Made by a program: the position numbers and the translations under genes. Shown here piece by piece: positions 54,101 to 55,474 of a stretch of 64,000 nt of DNA. The stretch comes from Protonemura montana (Eukaryota; Arthropoda; Insecta; Plecoptera; Nemouridae): the NCBI GenBank assembly GCA_947568835.1, contig OX387611.1, positions 9,490,001 to 9,554,000 on the forward strand, in the 5' to 3' direction. The notes under the pieces were generated by a model, which worked only from the letters and a program-made list of their open reading frames with translations, did not search any database and was not told where the DNA came from. Numbering within the stretch: the stretch's first letter is position 1; each line of letters starts with the position of its first letter.

Positions 54101-55474
54101 GCGCTAATGTTAAACGTCCTGTCATTGGGTTTACAGGTTTAGTCAGAGTCACAGCGCTAATGTTAAACGTCCTGCTATTGGGTTTACTGGTTTAGTCAGA
54201 GTCTCAGCGCTAATGCTAAACGTCCTGCTATTGGGTTTACTGGTTTAGTCAGAGTCACAGCGCTAAAGTTAAACGTCCTGCTATTGGGTTTACTGGTTTA
54301 GTCAGAGTCACAGCGCTAATGCTAAACGTCCTTACATTGGATTTACAGGTTTGATTAGAATACCAGTGCTAATGTCACAACACCCTGCCATTCACAAATT
54401 TAGTCTGAGTCCTAGCGCTAATATTAAACGTTCTGTTATTGGGTTTACAGGTTTATTCAGATGTTCAACTCCAATGTGAAACGTCTTGCCATTTCTTCTA
54501 GAATCAATAATAGAGTCACTTCACTTCCTACAAAAGAGCGGACACTTGCCAGGATCCCTATTCTGTAACTTTTTGTAGTGAAATGCAGTGAGATGAAATA
54601 GGCAATCGTTTCGTATGCTAAAAATGTTAGAAATGAACGTTTCTCGTCTCATTCGATTCTATTCTACTGAAAAGAAGTTACAGAACCAATATCCAAGGAG
54701 TCTAGGCTTAGTTGGTTTGTAGTTCTTTGTCACGAAATGTCTTGTCGGTCGAGTTTTTATCCTTGACTACCAACTGGAGCATGTATCGAAATAAAAGAAT
54801 AAGAGTTTGACTTCACTTGCTAGAAAATTCCATCTCAAGATTGTTTTCATAGGAAACTCTCTTAAGTTTATTTGTAGAAATTGTTGACTTTTACAAAGAC
54901 AGTTATTTGCTTATTTATTAGTAGTACGTTGAGGCTGTTAGAAGGAAGAAAACAGCGAAGAAGCAAACATCAAAATGGACATCCAAATGAACTCTCGACC
55001 TGTCAAGGAATAAACATAAATTTAAAAGTATGTCCTCGTTTCGCTTTCCCCGAATTGACATTTGAAAACAAGCTTGGATTTCGACAGTGTTGTTCTTTTT
55101 GATTCGACTTTGAATTTTAATTTGACAGCGTTGTCTCATCTCCTTCTTGGAACCGGAAGCCAATAAAAAAAAATATAGCAAAACCATAAACCACTATCAG
55201 TTAGCGGCTCTGAATTTCTTCTCGGTTCCAAGTCAAGATTTATAATTGAACATGTTAAGTGCAGTTACATGCTTGCAATAAAAACAACTTGACAATAGAG
55301 TAACGTTATTTTATCACATGTAATGTAGCGAACAAATATTAAACATCCTGCGACAATACAGCTGACAATCTCAAAGTTAACAATCACTCGGCTTACCTGA
55401 CTGGAAAGAGACGCCTGACAGTTGCTCGCTGCCACGAAACACACCAGCGCCATTACGCGCAGAAACGACGCCAT
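62..55474 (-). CDS. Receptor tyrosine kinase with two FnIII-like domains, 14 exons, 3' end outside window
   Basis: Single-pass plasma-membrane receptor expected to phosphorylate tyrosines after ligand binding; ligand unknown. The spliced frame gives 689 residues: signal peptide 1-20, FnIII-like domains about 46-168 and 170-293, transmembrane helix about 312-334, juxtamembrane to 405, then the kinase. Visible kinase residues are the glycine loop GKGAFGRV (413-420), lysine 440 in VAVKK, helix-C glutamate 457, HRDLAARN (618-625), DFG (638-640), PLRW and SDVWAF. A kinase insert spans about 500-594. Exons sit at 55397-55474, 47480-47534, 39471-39581, 35745-35854, 31906-32056, 31219-31381, 28251-28471, 25088-25128, 15905-16138, 10645-10810, 6799-6967, 5512-5690, 826-1109 and 62-167. 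All junction phases agree. The split kinase resembles the FGFR/VEGFR/RET grouping, but FnIII domains instead of Ig domains argue against a true FGFR. I do not assign an orthologue. Confidence 0.93.
241..803 (+). repeat. 68-bp minisatellite, array 1 (intron 13)
   Basis: About eight units of 68 bp containing ggtccttggtgctgttggac and cagccaacacagtgtgtcaa. The first five are nearly identical and the last three vary slightly (for example aagtgg to aagcgg). The array fills most of the 658-bp intron and ends about 22 bp from the donor of exon 13. The same unit recurs in introns 9 and 5. Confidence 0.97.
826..1109 (-). CDS. Receptor kinase exon 13: rest of insert, catalytic loop, DFG
   Basis: Acceptor ttctcttttag, donor AAG|gtagag. 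Residues 561-654 hold the end of the insert ([10 protein letters not shown]), helix E ([15 protein letters not shown]), the catalytic loop HRDLAARN with Asp 620, and [11 protein letters not shown] of the activation segment. The HRDLAARN form is diagnostic of tyrosine rather than Ser/Thr kinases. The exon ends in phase 0. Confidence 0.96.
1110..2020. other. Intron 12 sequence without recognised feature
   Basis: AT-rich intron sequence. Near 1835-1875 and 2005-2030 there are clusters of ACGTAC/ACGTGC words (for example gcgtacgtacgtgccacgta). No exon, RNA gene or classed repeat seen. Confidence 0.5.
2025..2440 (+). mobile_element. 5S-headed SINE, full-length copy
   Basis: Starts with a 5S-rRNA-like head (gatcaccgaagttaagcaac, then tattggatgggtgac, which correspond to the 5S internal promoter boxes). 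It continues through a linker (cagttctgttcgggagagag), a conserved central part (ttcggaagggacgttaagc), a region with atc-rich tail words, and ends at gtcgttaaacaccacaaat followed by an A-rich tract. Plus strand, antisense to the host gene. Confidence 0.8.
2617..3443. repeat. 827-bp foldback palindrome
   Basis: Two arms of about 380-390 bp are near-perfect inverted copies. For example tgttttcatggatgaaaggg near 2750 answers ccctttcatccatgaaaaca near 3318, and ccccaaacaataccc near 2622 answers gggtattgtttgggg near 3425. A spacer of roughly 60 bp lies at 3000-3060. An A-rich tract follows the right arm. No protein is encoded. It could be a foldback-type non-autonomous element or a local inverted duplication. 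Confidence 0.9.
3445..3485 (+). repeat. A-rich (AAAAAT)n tract
   Basis: Simple A/T repeat directly after the right arm of the foldback palindrome. Confidence 0.8.
3565..3785. mobile_element. Palindromic element with tRNA-like B box
   Basis: Outer ends are inverted repeats (attgcaaacgcttgcaat left, attgcaagcgtttgcaattt right), then tctcaaaaattgat versus atcaatttttgagacggtta. The centre contains gagatcggggttcgtgtccc, a tRNA-type B box. The same family recurs at about 20.0, 21.1, 31.1, 39.3, 41.9, 42.2, 49.8, 52.8 and 63.2 kb. Confidence 0.75.
3850..3892 (-). repeat. Solo monomer related to the 53-bp minisatellite
   Basis: Read on the minus strand this contains agtctcagcgctgatgtcaa, close to agtctcagcgctaatgttaa of the 53-bp array in intron 1. 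Confidence 0.5.
3893..4395. other. Intron 12 sequence without recognised feature
   Basis: AT-rich, no supported exon. Short open frames here have no recognisable domain. Confidence 0.5.
4400..4535 (+). repeat. Dispersed repeat with 'cccgacgtttcgtaac' motif, copy 1
   Basis: Contains gggttttgaatgcttggtga, aaatttcccgacgtttcgta and agcagtcctgacaattttcc. Close copy at 52570-52700 and a reverse fragment at 41395-41475. No coding sequence; class unknown. Confidence 0.7.
4540..5085. other. Intron 12 sequence without recognised feature
   Basis: AT-rich single-copy-looking sequence between a dispersed repeat and the 41-bp array. Nothing recognised. Confidence 0.5.
5086..5500 (+). repeat. 41-bp minisatellite, array 1 (intron 12)
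   Basis: About ten units of 41 bp, core gatcagctggctggatccta. Each normally carries a CAGCTG E-box and a BamHI site. The array stops about 11 bp before the donor of exon 12. Same family at 18690-19395 and 36020-37212. Confidence 0.97.
5512..5690 (-). CDS. Receptor kinase exon 12: kinase-insert exon
   Basis: Acceptor tatcctag, donor GAGA|gtaagt. Residues 501-559 begin [11 protein letters not shown] and consist largely of low-complexity insert with a proline run RPPPKSPR and tyrosines in RYVEL and SYIQP. The exon lies between hinge exon 11 and exon 13. It links them in phase (AG|A in, A|CT out), whereas joining 11 directly to 13 would need a different acceptor. No family is recognisable in the insert itself. 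Confidence 0.87.
5820..6545 (+). repeat. 26-bp minisatellite (intron 11)
   Basis: About 28 copies of a 26-bp unit (gagcttactcaggtctattg core) with point variants such as gagctaactc and gtatattgg. Each holds ATTGG, the reverse of CCAAT. The open frames across it are repeat artefacts, since 26 is not a multiple of 3. Confidence 0.97.
6555..6640 (+). repeat. Dispersed repeat fragment, partner at 63395
   Basis: Contains atcggccaaaccacttgtcc and ctaggcgactcattgc. It matches 63395-63482 in reverse orientation (ttgcctagt, ggacaagtggtttggccgat). Class unknown. Confidence 0.7.
6799..6967 (-). CDS. Receptor kinase exon 11: helix C and hinge
   Basis: Acceptor cccaccag, donor CTGAG|gtgagg. Residues 445-499 include [19 protein letters not shown] (helix-C Glu at 457), VTLLGC, and the hinge [16 protein letters not shown]. 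Helix-C and hinge motifs are typical of receptor tyrosine kinases. Two leftover bases form an Arg codon with exon 12. Confidence 0.95.
6968..8290. other. Intron 10, AT-rich, no supported gene
   Basis: From about 7190 a run of aatttcaatttcaatttg leads into strongly AT-rich sequence to 7890. This could be the end of an old LINE-like element but has no recognisable domain. Open frames at 7215-7583 and 7670-7867 have low-complexity composition and are not supported as genes. Confidence 0.5.
8375..8690 (+). repeat. Dispersed non-coding repeat, copy 1
   Basis: Contains ggtgatgattcaggaaggct and tttatttagcagccgtcact. About 80% similar by eye to 22955-23222, sharing the order of all these words. No coding potential or terminal repeats seen. 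A related weaker stretch lies at about 9360-9530. Confidence 0.75.
8968..9030 (-). repeat. Solo monomer related to the 53-bp minisatellite
   Basis: On the minus strand reads ttagtcagagtcatagcgct, nearly the 53-bp array word ttagtcagagtctcagcgct. The surrounding words also correspond (agatttac upstream, ttaacgttc downstream). Confidence 0.6.
9031..10175. other. Intron 10 sequence without recognised feature
   Basis: AT-rich intron sequence with weak similarity to the 8375-8690 repeat at 9360-9530. No gene or RNA supported. Confidence 0.45.
10180..10380 (-). mobile_element. 5S-headed SINE, 3' half, inverted partner of next copy
   Basis: Minus-strand 3' part from the end (tttaacgacgcactgttttg) through gatgatgaggatga and cctactcctgtcga to ccttctgaaggacg. 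The 5S-like head is missing. It meets the next copy head to head at about 10380. Confidence 0.75.
10383..10590 (+). mobile_element. 5S-headed SINE, 3' half
   Basis: Plus-strand copy of the SINE central and 3' parts: gttgtatcgtccttcggaag, gttaagccagtggtcc, tcattcaccaaca and cagttcgtcgttaaac. The head is absent. With the preceding copy it forms an inverted pair about 410 bp long. Confidence 0.75.
10645..10810 (-). CDS. Receptor kinase exon 10: glycine-rich loop and catalytic lysine
   Basis: Acceptor ccccacag, donor AAAC|gtgagt. Residues 389-443 contain [20 protein letters not shown], the nucleotide-binding loop, and VAVKKLK with the ATP-binding lysine 440. It enters in phase 0 from exon 9 and leaves one base for exon 11. 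Confidence 0.95.
10815..11115. repeat. Tandem duplication with 5S-like words beside exon 10
   Basis: The segment starting at about 10815 (ggttaagcaacattgtgacg ... tttatgggtgaccgccaaat) is repeated from about 10988 (gattaagcaacattttgacg ...). The words 'taagcaaca' and 'atgggtgaccgcc' match the 5S promoter boxes, so these may be diverged SINE heads. The first copy lies against the exon 10 acceptor. Confidence 0.55.
11120..12155. other. Intron 9 sequence without recognised feature
   Basis: AT-rich intron sequence, nothing recognised. Confidence 0.5.
12157..12985 (+). repeat. 68-bp minisatellite, array 2 (intron 9)
   Basis: About twelve units of the 68-bp family. Variants (caagagcag/caggagcag and gggacaaggat/gcgacaaggct) repeat every three units, so 12195-12398 and 12399-12602 form a 204-bp higher-order repeat. 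The right end runs into ggaccgtgctacatgccggc, which matches the continuation of the 5S-headed SINE. Confidence 0.97.
12986..14735. other. Intron 9 sequence, SINE-like remnant then nothing recognised
   Basis: The first about 50 bases (caccggactaact...gctgggctcgcatcaatatc) align with the SINE part after the repeat-related core. The rest is AT-rich intron sequence without supported features. Confidence 0.5.
14740..14755 (+). other. Possible orphan hAT-like transposon end
   Basis: cagtggcggctggtga has the CAGTGG start typical of hAT terminal repeats. I found no matching inverted end, so this is weak. Confidence 0.25.
14760..15730. other. Intron 9 sequence without recognised feature
   Basis: AT-rich, no supported gene or repeat. 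Confidence 0.5.
15735..15858 (+). mobile_element. tRNA-like element, truncated copy
   Basis: Contains ccttggaaatccgtcattct, then the tRNA-like part gtccaagtagctcaattggt and ggtggagatcggggttc. It stops at the B box, about 45 bp from the donor of exon 9. Confidence 0.7.
15905..16138 (-). CDS. Receptor kinase exon 9: transmembrane helix and juxtamembrane
   Basis: Acceptor tttctcag, donor GAG|gttaga. Residues 311-388 begin [20 protein letters not shown], a single membrane helix of about 23 residues, followed by the basic stop-transfer stretch [12 protein letters not shown]. Two juxtamembrane tyrosines (QGIYKAV and SVIYVEKEI) are candidate phosphosites. The acceptor could lie three bases further on (CAG CAG), which would remove one Gln. 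Confidence 0.92.
16204..16375 (-). mobile_element. 5S-headed SINE 3' half, inverted against next copy
   Basis: Minus-strand copy: tgtttaacgacgcatcg, (gat)5 simple repeat, ggtgccggcacgtagcctac. It is joined head to head with a plus-strand copy at about 16378. Confidence 0.8.
16378..16802 (+). mobile_element. 5S-headed SINE with two head units
   Basis: Head one (ctcgtgagatcaccgaagtt) and a second 91-bp head unit beginning near 16512 (gttaagcaacactgagctga), then the linker cttgcttatcaacctctcga and the core ccttcggaagggacgttaag. The 3' end is truncated near the tail. Confidence 0.82.
16803..17245. other. Intron 8 sequence without recognised feature
   Basis: AT-rich; nothing supported. Confidence 0.45.
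17248..17690 (-). mobile_element. 5S-headed SINE, full-length minus copy
   Basis: Minus-strand copy with all parts: 3' end gtgtttaacgacgcactg, gatgatgaggatgatg tail words, core gcttcacgacccttccgaag, linker, and head ggtgatctaacgagaaccgg ending at acgccaaaccgtacgg. Confidence 0.85.
17787..18003 (+). mobile_element. 5S-headed SINE, 3' half
   Basis: gcgttgtaccgcccttcgaa, gggacgttaagccggtgg, ctaggctaggttaggttcat, and end cagtgcgtcgttaaac. The 5S head is absent. Confidence 0.8.
18005..18689. other. Intron 8 sequence without recognised feature
   Basis: AT-rich; nothing supported. Confidence 0.45.
18690..19395 (+). repeat. 41-bp minisatellite, array 2 (intron 8)
   Basis: About 17 units of the same family as 5086-5500 (gatcagctggctggatccta). 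Scattered variants (ggattctatactc) recur about six units apart, suggesting block duplication. Confidence 0.97.
19396..19960. other. Intron 8 sequence without recognised feature
   Basis: AT-rich, includes a short (catacata) run near 19858. No gene supported. Confidence 0.45.
19965..20150 (+). mobile_element. tRNA-like element with inverted flanks
   Basis: A cloverleaf can be drawn at about 20034-20106: acceptor GTCCAAG with TTTGGGC, D arm gctc/gagc, anticodon arm cacc with weak pairing, and T arm cgggg/ccccg around ttcgcgt. The loop lacks U33, so it is not a working tRNA. Flanking words cgtctcaaaaa and tttttgagacg form an inverted repeat. Confidence 0.78.
20151..21085. other. Intron 8 sequence without recognised feature
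   Basis: AT-rich. The open frame 20745-21065 on the minus strand is low-complexity and unsupported. Confidence 0.45.
21090..21270. mobile_element. Palindromic tRNA-like family member, degraded
   Basis: ctcaaaaaaactgatgccca on the left and tgggcatccttttttgagtg on the right are inverted. The outer right end is taccccgcgcattgcaagcg as in other copies. The tRNA-like centre is replaced by unrelated sequence. Confidence 0.68.
21271..22440. other. Intron 8 sequence without recognised feature
   Basis: AT-rich, no supported feature. Confidence 0.45.
22511..22709 (+). repeat. Promoter-like dispersed repeat, copy 1
   Basis: About 200 bp nearly identical to 25330-25529, including gtgttcaaatacgcgtttaa, ttttaagaatggctaaaata and tggcgggatt (E2F-like). 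Both copies end at gtagttctgacgtc and are followed on the plus strand by short ATG-initiated frames. Confidence 0.85.
22702..22762 (+). promoter_or_regulatory. Cluster of three perfect CRE sites
   Basis: TGACGTCA occurs at 22702-22709, 22744-22751 and 22755-22762, immediately upstream of an ATG at 22786. CRE (CREB/ATF) is an established motif; activity here is inferred. Confidence 0.5.
22786..22872 (+). other. Short frame after the CRE cluster, possible first exon remnant
   Basis: ATG with A-rich context opens 28 codons beginning [17 protein letters not shown] before a stop. Composition looks coding-like but no domain is recognised. Possibly the first exon of a small nested gene on the strand opposite the receptor kinase. 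Confidence 0.22.
22955..23222 (+). repeat. Dispersed non-coding repeat, copy 2
   Basis: Second copy of the 8375-8690 family: ggtgatgattcaggaaggct, tttatttagcagccgtcact, cattgatattttgtttg. Confidence 0.75.
23387..23509 (+). other. Coding-like fragment after an acceptor-like site
   Basis: tttatttcag is followed by about 40 codons ([15 protein letters not shown], then [20 protein letters not shown]) to a stop. It could be an exon of the putative nested plus-strand gene. No family recognised. Confidence 0.2.
23560..24200. other. Intron 8 sequence without recognised feature
   Basis: AT-rich, no supported feature. Confidence 0.45.
24205..24735 (+). mobile_element. 5S-headed SINE with three tandem heads
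   Basis: Head units start taagcaacac at 24250, 24341 and 24432, exactly 91 bp apart. The first carries the full 5' part (gtgttggaaacaccggttct). Then linker, core ccttcggaagggacgttaag and the start of the tail. Confidence 0.88.
24841..25052 (+). other. Coding-like fragment, unknown
   Basis: After an acceptor-like tttttaaatag, a frame of about 70 codons includes [20 protein letters not shown] and [15 protein letters not shown]. It is free of stops, less low-complexity than nearby frames, and lies next to exon 8 on the other strand. No homologue recognised. Confidence 0.25.
25088..25128 (-). CDS. Receptor kinase exon 8: 41-bp micro-exon before the membrane helix
   Basis: Acceptor tttgcag, donor GGG|gtgagt. 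With the base carried from exon 7 it encodes [14 protein letters not shown] (297-310), the stalk between FnIII domain 2 and the membrane. Exon 7 ends in phase 1 and exon 9 starts in phase 0, so a linker of 3n+2 bases is needed unless other splice sites are used. This 41-bp exon fits exactly, which is the main support. Confidence 0.82.
25330..25529 (+). repeat. Promoter-like dispersed repeat, copy 2
   Basis: Near-identical to 22511-22709. The CRE region after it is degraded (tctgacgtctttc), leaving one partial site. Confidence 0.85.
26225..26620 (-). mobile_element. 5S-headed SINE, minus copy
   Basis: aaacgacgcacaggtttttg, aatggcgtcggtgaaagagt, ccttccgaaggacggtacaa, and head region atacctgactcagcgcagtg. 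The tail is shortened. Confidence 0.8.
26640..26760 (+). mobile_element. tRNA-like element, degraded copy
   Basis: aacaggtggagatcggagtt and gtttgggcatcaatttttg, followed by an (aat)n tract. Confidence 0.6.
27415..27475. repeat. (TA/ATT)n low-complexity tract
   Basis: About 60 bp of alternating ataatatt words. Confidence 0.8.
27480..28100. other. Intron 7 sequence without recognised feature
   Basis: AT-rich; nothing supported. Confidence 0.45.
28112..28152 (+). repeat. Short 9-bp tandem repeat (ttgtaaatt)
   Basis: About five copies of ttgtaaatt lying about 100 bp from the donor of exon 7. Confidence 0.85.
28251..28471 (-). CDS. Receptor kinase exon 7: end of FnIII-like domain 2
   Basis: Acceptor ttttttag, donor ACAGG|gtaagc. 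Residues 224-296 include [14 protein letters not shown], a sequon in NETRYDW, and [12 protein letters not shown], which matches the FnIII F-G strands ('Y.V.V.A.N'). The following [10 protein letters not shown] closes the domain. One base is left over for exon 8. Confidence 0.9.
28475..28895. other. Intron 6 sequence without recognised feature
   Basis: AT-rich, starts next to the exon 7 acceptor. Nothing recognised. Confidence 0.45.
28903..30500 (+). repeat. 43-bp minisatellite (intron 6)
   Basis: About 37 units of 43 bp, core ggactgcgtacacccgcgtg and cattgaccactacatcactg. The odd shortened unit 'gcgtatcgagcattgacc' appears at about 29290 and again at about 30104, so an internal block of about 814 bp was duplicated. 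Confidence 0.97.
30501..31040. other. Intron 6 sequence without recognised feature
   Basis: AT-rich; nothing supported. Confidence 0.45.
31043..31195. mobile_element. Compact palindromic tRNA-like family member
   Basis: attatcaacactataacagt / ttctagtgttgataataata and tctcaaaaatcgatgccc / gatcgatttttgagac form the inverted arms. Only a few bases of the tRNA-like centre remain. It ends about 25 bp from the donor of exon 6. Confidence 0.78.
31219..31381 (-). CDS. Receptor kinase exon 6: start of FnIII-like domain 2
   Basis: Acceptor tctgcag, donor GTGGC|gtgagt. Residues 170-222 start with a short cysteine-rich linker ([13 protein letters not shown]), then PKVTL and the B-strand motif SVNITWSYP with the FnIII tryptophan. 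Sequons NATS, NITW and NFTV are present. Two leftover bases join exon 7 as an Ala codon. Confidence 0.9.
31420..31480 (-). mobile_element. Remnant of 5S-headed SINE bordering the 68-bp array
   Basis: gactagcttagcagggaact and ggtgtcggcacgcatcctgc align with the SINE minus-strand words aacctagcctagaagggagg and ggtgccggcacgtagcctac, in the same order and spacing. Confidence 0.7.
31480..31812 (-). repeat. 68-bp minisatellite, array 3 (intron 5)
   Basis: About five units in reverse orientation to arrays 1 and 2 (cagcaccaaggaccggccac). Fills most of the 524-bp intron, ending about 95 bp from the donor of exon 5. Confidence 0.96.
31906..32056 (-). CDS. Receptor kinase exon 5: end of FnIII-like domain 1
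   Basis: Acceptor ctctccag, donor CCAG|gtacgt. Residues 119-168 contain [16 protein letters not shown], the usual 'L.PG..Y.V.V' F-strand signature of FnIII domains, plus sequons NVT and NYT. The exon leaves one base that completes an Asp codon with exon 6. Confidence 0.9.
32300..32350 (-). repeat. Flank shared with the 86-bp array in intron 2
   Basis: catcacagtgcagtggggac and aaagcaaccaattgca are the reverse complement of words at about 46085-46122 (tgcaattggttgctttgtcc, tcactgcactgtgatg), which border another array of the same 86-bp family. Confidence 0.8.
32360..32860 (-). repeat. 86-bp minisatellite, array 1 (intron 4, reverse)
   Basis: About six units containing gttactgcttggtgctatgg and tactgacagtaataccaggg. 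Opposite orientation to arrays at 35030 and 44910. Confidence 0.96.
32865..33490. other. Intron 4 sequence without recognised feature
   Basis: AT-rich; ends in a (ta)n run near 33405. Nothing supported. Confidence 0.45.
33492..33712. mobile_element. Inverted repeat of a second tRNA-like sequence
   Basis: Arms of about 70 bp: gctagactagaaaagtgtgc ... and its reverse gcacattctcccagtctagc. The right arm contains tagttcagttggtagagaac (A-box-like) and cccgggttcgtatcccg (B-box-like). The acceptor stem does not pair well. (ta)n tracts lie on both sides. Distinct from the gtccaagtagctc family. Confidence 0.75.
33715..34270. other. Intron 4 sequence without recognised feature
   Basis: AT-rich; nothing supported. 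Confidence 0.45.
34275..34612 (-). mobile_element. 5S-headed SINE, minus copy lacking 3' end
   Basis: ggtaccggcacgtagcctac, cttccgaaggacggtacaac, linker, and head acttcggtgatctcacgaga ending gtgtttccaacacgccaaat. Confidence 0.8.
34613..35028. other. Intron 4 sequence without recognised feature
   Basis: AT-rich; nothing supported. Confidence 0.45.
35030..35600 (+). repeat. 86-bp minisatellite, array 2 (intron 4, forward)
   Basis: About six and a half units (gtaaccctggtattactgtc, tagcaccaagcagtaacccc), one of them shortened near 35410. Inverted relative to 32360-32860 in the same intron; ends about 145 bp from the donor of exon 4. Confidence 0.96.
35745..35854 (-). CDS. Receptor kinase exon 4: middle of FnIII-like domain 1
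   Basis: Acceptor ttttccag, donor GGC|gtgagt. Residues 83-118 begin [15 protein letters not shown] and contain the segment YCQPWEY. This matches the C/C' strand region of an FnIII fold. It enters in phase 1 and exits in phase 0, consistent with both neighbours. Confidence 0.87.
36020..37212 (+). repeat. 41-bp minisatellite, array 3 (intron 3)
   Basis: About 29 units of the gatcagctggctggatccta family. The right half contains a variant subtype (tatttgggttgtttgag) that alternates with standard units, indicating unequal exchange or block copying. Confidence 0.97.
37213..38220. other. Intron 3 sequence without recognised feature
   Basis: AT-rich except for a C-rich stretch near 37905-37930. No supported gene. 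Confidence 0.45.
38222..38277 (-). repeat. Inverted unit at the start of the 54-bp array
   Basis: ctggactgtagcaatacagg and ccttgtgctggtatcttctc are the reverse complement of the 54-bp unit that follows, forming a hairpin-capable junction. Confidence 0.9.
38278..39075 (+). repeat. 54-bp minisatellite (intron 3)
   Basis: About 15 units, core agaagataccagcacaagga and ctgtcccctgcattgctaca. Because 54 is a multiple of 3, one frame stays open for 271 codons as an 18-residue repeat ([17 protein letters not shown]). It lies antisense in an intron, has no signal of translation, and is best read as an array artefact. Confidence 0.96.
39270..39400. mobile_element. tRNA-like family member, short copy
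   Basis: aaattgcaaacgcttgcaat, then ttgctctaacccattgagct (reverse A-box side) and acatgatttttgagac. It ends about 70 bp from the exon 3 donor. Confidence 0.68.
39471..39581 (-). CDS. Receptor kinase exon 3: first half of FnIII-like domain 1
   Basis: Acceptor cttgcag, donor CCAG|gtgagt. Residues 46-81 include the B-strand hallmark [11 protein letters not shown], with the conserved Trp and an N-glycosylation sequon at N74. One base is left over and joins exon 4 as an Asp codon, giving the continuous motif WNLPPDKGSQ. Confidence 0.88.
39645..40410 (-). mobile_element. 5S-headed SINE with five tandem heads, minus strand
   Basis: Tail and core at 39645-39900 (aagcgacacactgttttgtc, gatgatgataatgatg, cccttccaaatgacgg). 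From about 39960 come five 91-bp head units, each with ctttcatccctccaacctct and atacctgactcagcgcagtg. The outermost is truncated at about 40410. Confidence 0.88.
40690..41310 (+). mobile_element. 5S-headed SINE with three tandem heads
   Basis: First head complete (gtgttggaaacatcggttct), two more 91-bp units, then linker, core ccttcggaagggacgtgaag, tail and end cagtgcgtcgttaaacacca. Lies about 280 bp from the five-headed minus copy, so the two form a head-facing pair. Confidence 0.88.
41315..41885. repeat. Intron 2 stretch with fragment of the 'gacgtttcg' repeat
   Basis: 41395-41475 (gttacgaaacgtcgggagat) matches the 4400 and 52570 repeats in reverse. The rest is AT-rich without supported features. 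Confidence 0.55.
41890..42115 (-). mobile_element. tRNA-like element, long copy
   Basis: Reverse orientation: gatgcccaaacggggactca, ctccacctattgcgggtgtt, ctcattgagctacttggaca, then a shared arm gttctccaaggagtagaacc and gtcactctgattctagtgac. Near-identical arm at 49875-49985. Confidence 0.82.
42155..42335. mobile_element. Palindromic family member without tRNA core
   Basis: atcgcaaacgcttgcaattt left and cattgcaagcgtttgcaatt right, inner arms ctctcaaaagtcgatgcc and gttttttgagatgg. Confidence 0.75.
42340..42780. other. Intron 2 sequence without recognised feature
   Basis: AT-rich; nothing supported. Confidence 0.45.
42785..44400 (+). repeat. 114-bp minisatellite (intron 2)
   Basis: About 14 highly similar units, with core words attgaacctcctatgctagg, acccgtggtaacataagata and gcatctccatggctaccaaa. 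Variants (aggcgatctc / aggtgatctc) are shared by neighbouring units. Confidence 0.97.
44405..44905. other. Intron 2 sequence without recognised feature
   Basis: AT-rich; nothing supported. Confidence 0.45.
44910..46035 (+). repeat. 86-bp minisatellite, array 3 (intron 2)
   Basis: About 13 units (gtaaccctggtattactgtc, tagcaccgtgctaactagca). Same family as the two arrays of intron 4; the right flank to about 46125 is shared with array 1. Confidence 0.97.
46130..46645. other. Intron 2 sequence without recognised feature
   Basis: AT-rich; nothing supported. Confidence 0.45.
46660..47170 (+). repeat. 87-bp minisatellite (intron 2)
   Basis: About six units containing cttgtttcacccacccatta and gccgggcacgggttacttgt. 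The unit is 29 codons, so open frames occur on both strands (about 185 and 154 codons). No start context, splice support or known domain, so treated as array artefact. Confidence 0.95.
47480..47534 (-). CDS. Receptor kinase exon 2 (55 bp)
   Basis: Acceptor ttgcag, donor ACAG|gtaagg. Encodes 18 residues starting [15 protein letters not shown] and one extra base. It enters in phase 0 from exon 1 and leaves one base that joins exon 3 to make a valine codon. It forms the N-terminal linker of the mature ectodomain. It is short and has little diagnostic sequence, so phase and splice sites are the main support. Confidence 0.8.
47575..47700 (+). mobile_element. Isolated 5S-like head, one and a half units
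   Basis: gaacggtttggtgtgttgga, gagatcaccaaagtttagca, attggatgggtgaccaccga, then a second incomplete 5' part. It lies 40 bp from exon 2. The end 'gggtgaccaccgaa' is closer to true 5S rRNA than in the other SINE copies. Confidence 0.75.
47705..49425. other. Intron 1 sequence without recognised feature
   Basis: AT-rich. Open frames at 48310-48645 and elsewhere are low-complexity and not supported. Confidence 0.45.
49430..49660. other. GC-rich patch with SINE 3' fragment
   Basis: cagtgcgtcgttaaacagca is a SINE 3' end fragment. The adjoining CpG-rich stretch (ccgatgtcgacgtcggcgtc) has open frames on both strands. A minus-strand exon here was considered and rejected (see rejected list). Confidence 0.4.
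49740..49985 (-). mobile_element. tRNA-like element, long copy
   Basis: Reverse orientation: attaggaacactataaccgt, gatgcccaaacgaggaatca, ctctaaccaattgagctagt, then arm gatctccaaggagtagaacc and gtcactctgattctagtgac. About 90% similar by eye to 41890-42115. Confidence 0.82.
50318..52130 (+). repeat. 17-bp minisatellite, about 107 copies (intron 1)
   Basis: Unit acgtacctaccccatct with variants (cctcat, catatacg, ctccgt). Since 17 is not a multiple of 3 and the unit has no stop in any forward frame, two frames stay open for over 600 codons as [17 protein letters not shown]-type repeats. No evidence of a gene. Confidence 0.98.
52140..52565. other. Intron 1 sequence without recognised feature
   Basis: AT-rich; nothing supported. 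Confidence 0.45.
52570..52700 (+). repeat. Dispersed repeat with 'cccgacgtttcgtaac' motif, copy 2
   Basis: gggttttgaatgctaagtaa, aaatttcccgacgtttcgta, agcagtcctgacaattttcc; partner of 4400-4535. Confidence 0.75.
52760..52955 (+). mobile_element. tRNA-like element
   Basis: gttctactccttggagaact, cgtctcaaaaagccagtgtc, gtccaagtagctaaatagtt, ggtggagatcagggttcgag, then atcaatttttgagacggtta. Same layout as 19965-20150. Confidence 0.8.
52956..53330. other. Intron 1 sequence without recognised feature
   Basis: AT-rich; nothing supported. Confidence 0.45.
53335..53795 (+). mobile_element. 5S-headed SINE with two heads
   Basis: The first head runs gatatcaccgaagttgagca to gatgggtgaccaccgaacgg, then a second complete head, linker, core ccttcggaagagacgttaag and tail up to gcattagac. 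As at 47575, the heads are joined as 5S-like dimers without the cagttctg linker. Confidence 0.85.
53930..54480 (+). repeat. 53-bp minisatellite (intron 1)
   Basis: About ten units, core ttagtcagagtctcagcgct and ttgggtttacaggtttag, diverging towards the right end. Related solo monomers lie at about 3855, 8968 and 56228. Confidence 0.95.
54481..55390. other. Intron 1 sequence next to exon 1
   Basis: AT-rich; open frames on both strands at 54881-55187 have no recognisable domain. Nothing supported. Confidence 0.45.
55397..55474 (-). CDS. Receptor kinase exon 1: start codon and signal peptide
   Basis: Encodes 26 residues beginning [20 protein letters not shown], a typical signal peptide (one Arg, hydrophobic core LVCFVAA, small residues before the likely cut near residues 19-20). 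The ATG has A at -3 and G at +4. The exon ends in phase 0 at a CAG|gtaagc donor. The first in-frame Met was chosen because the hydrophobic core follows it directly. Confidence 0.88.
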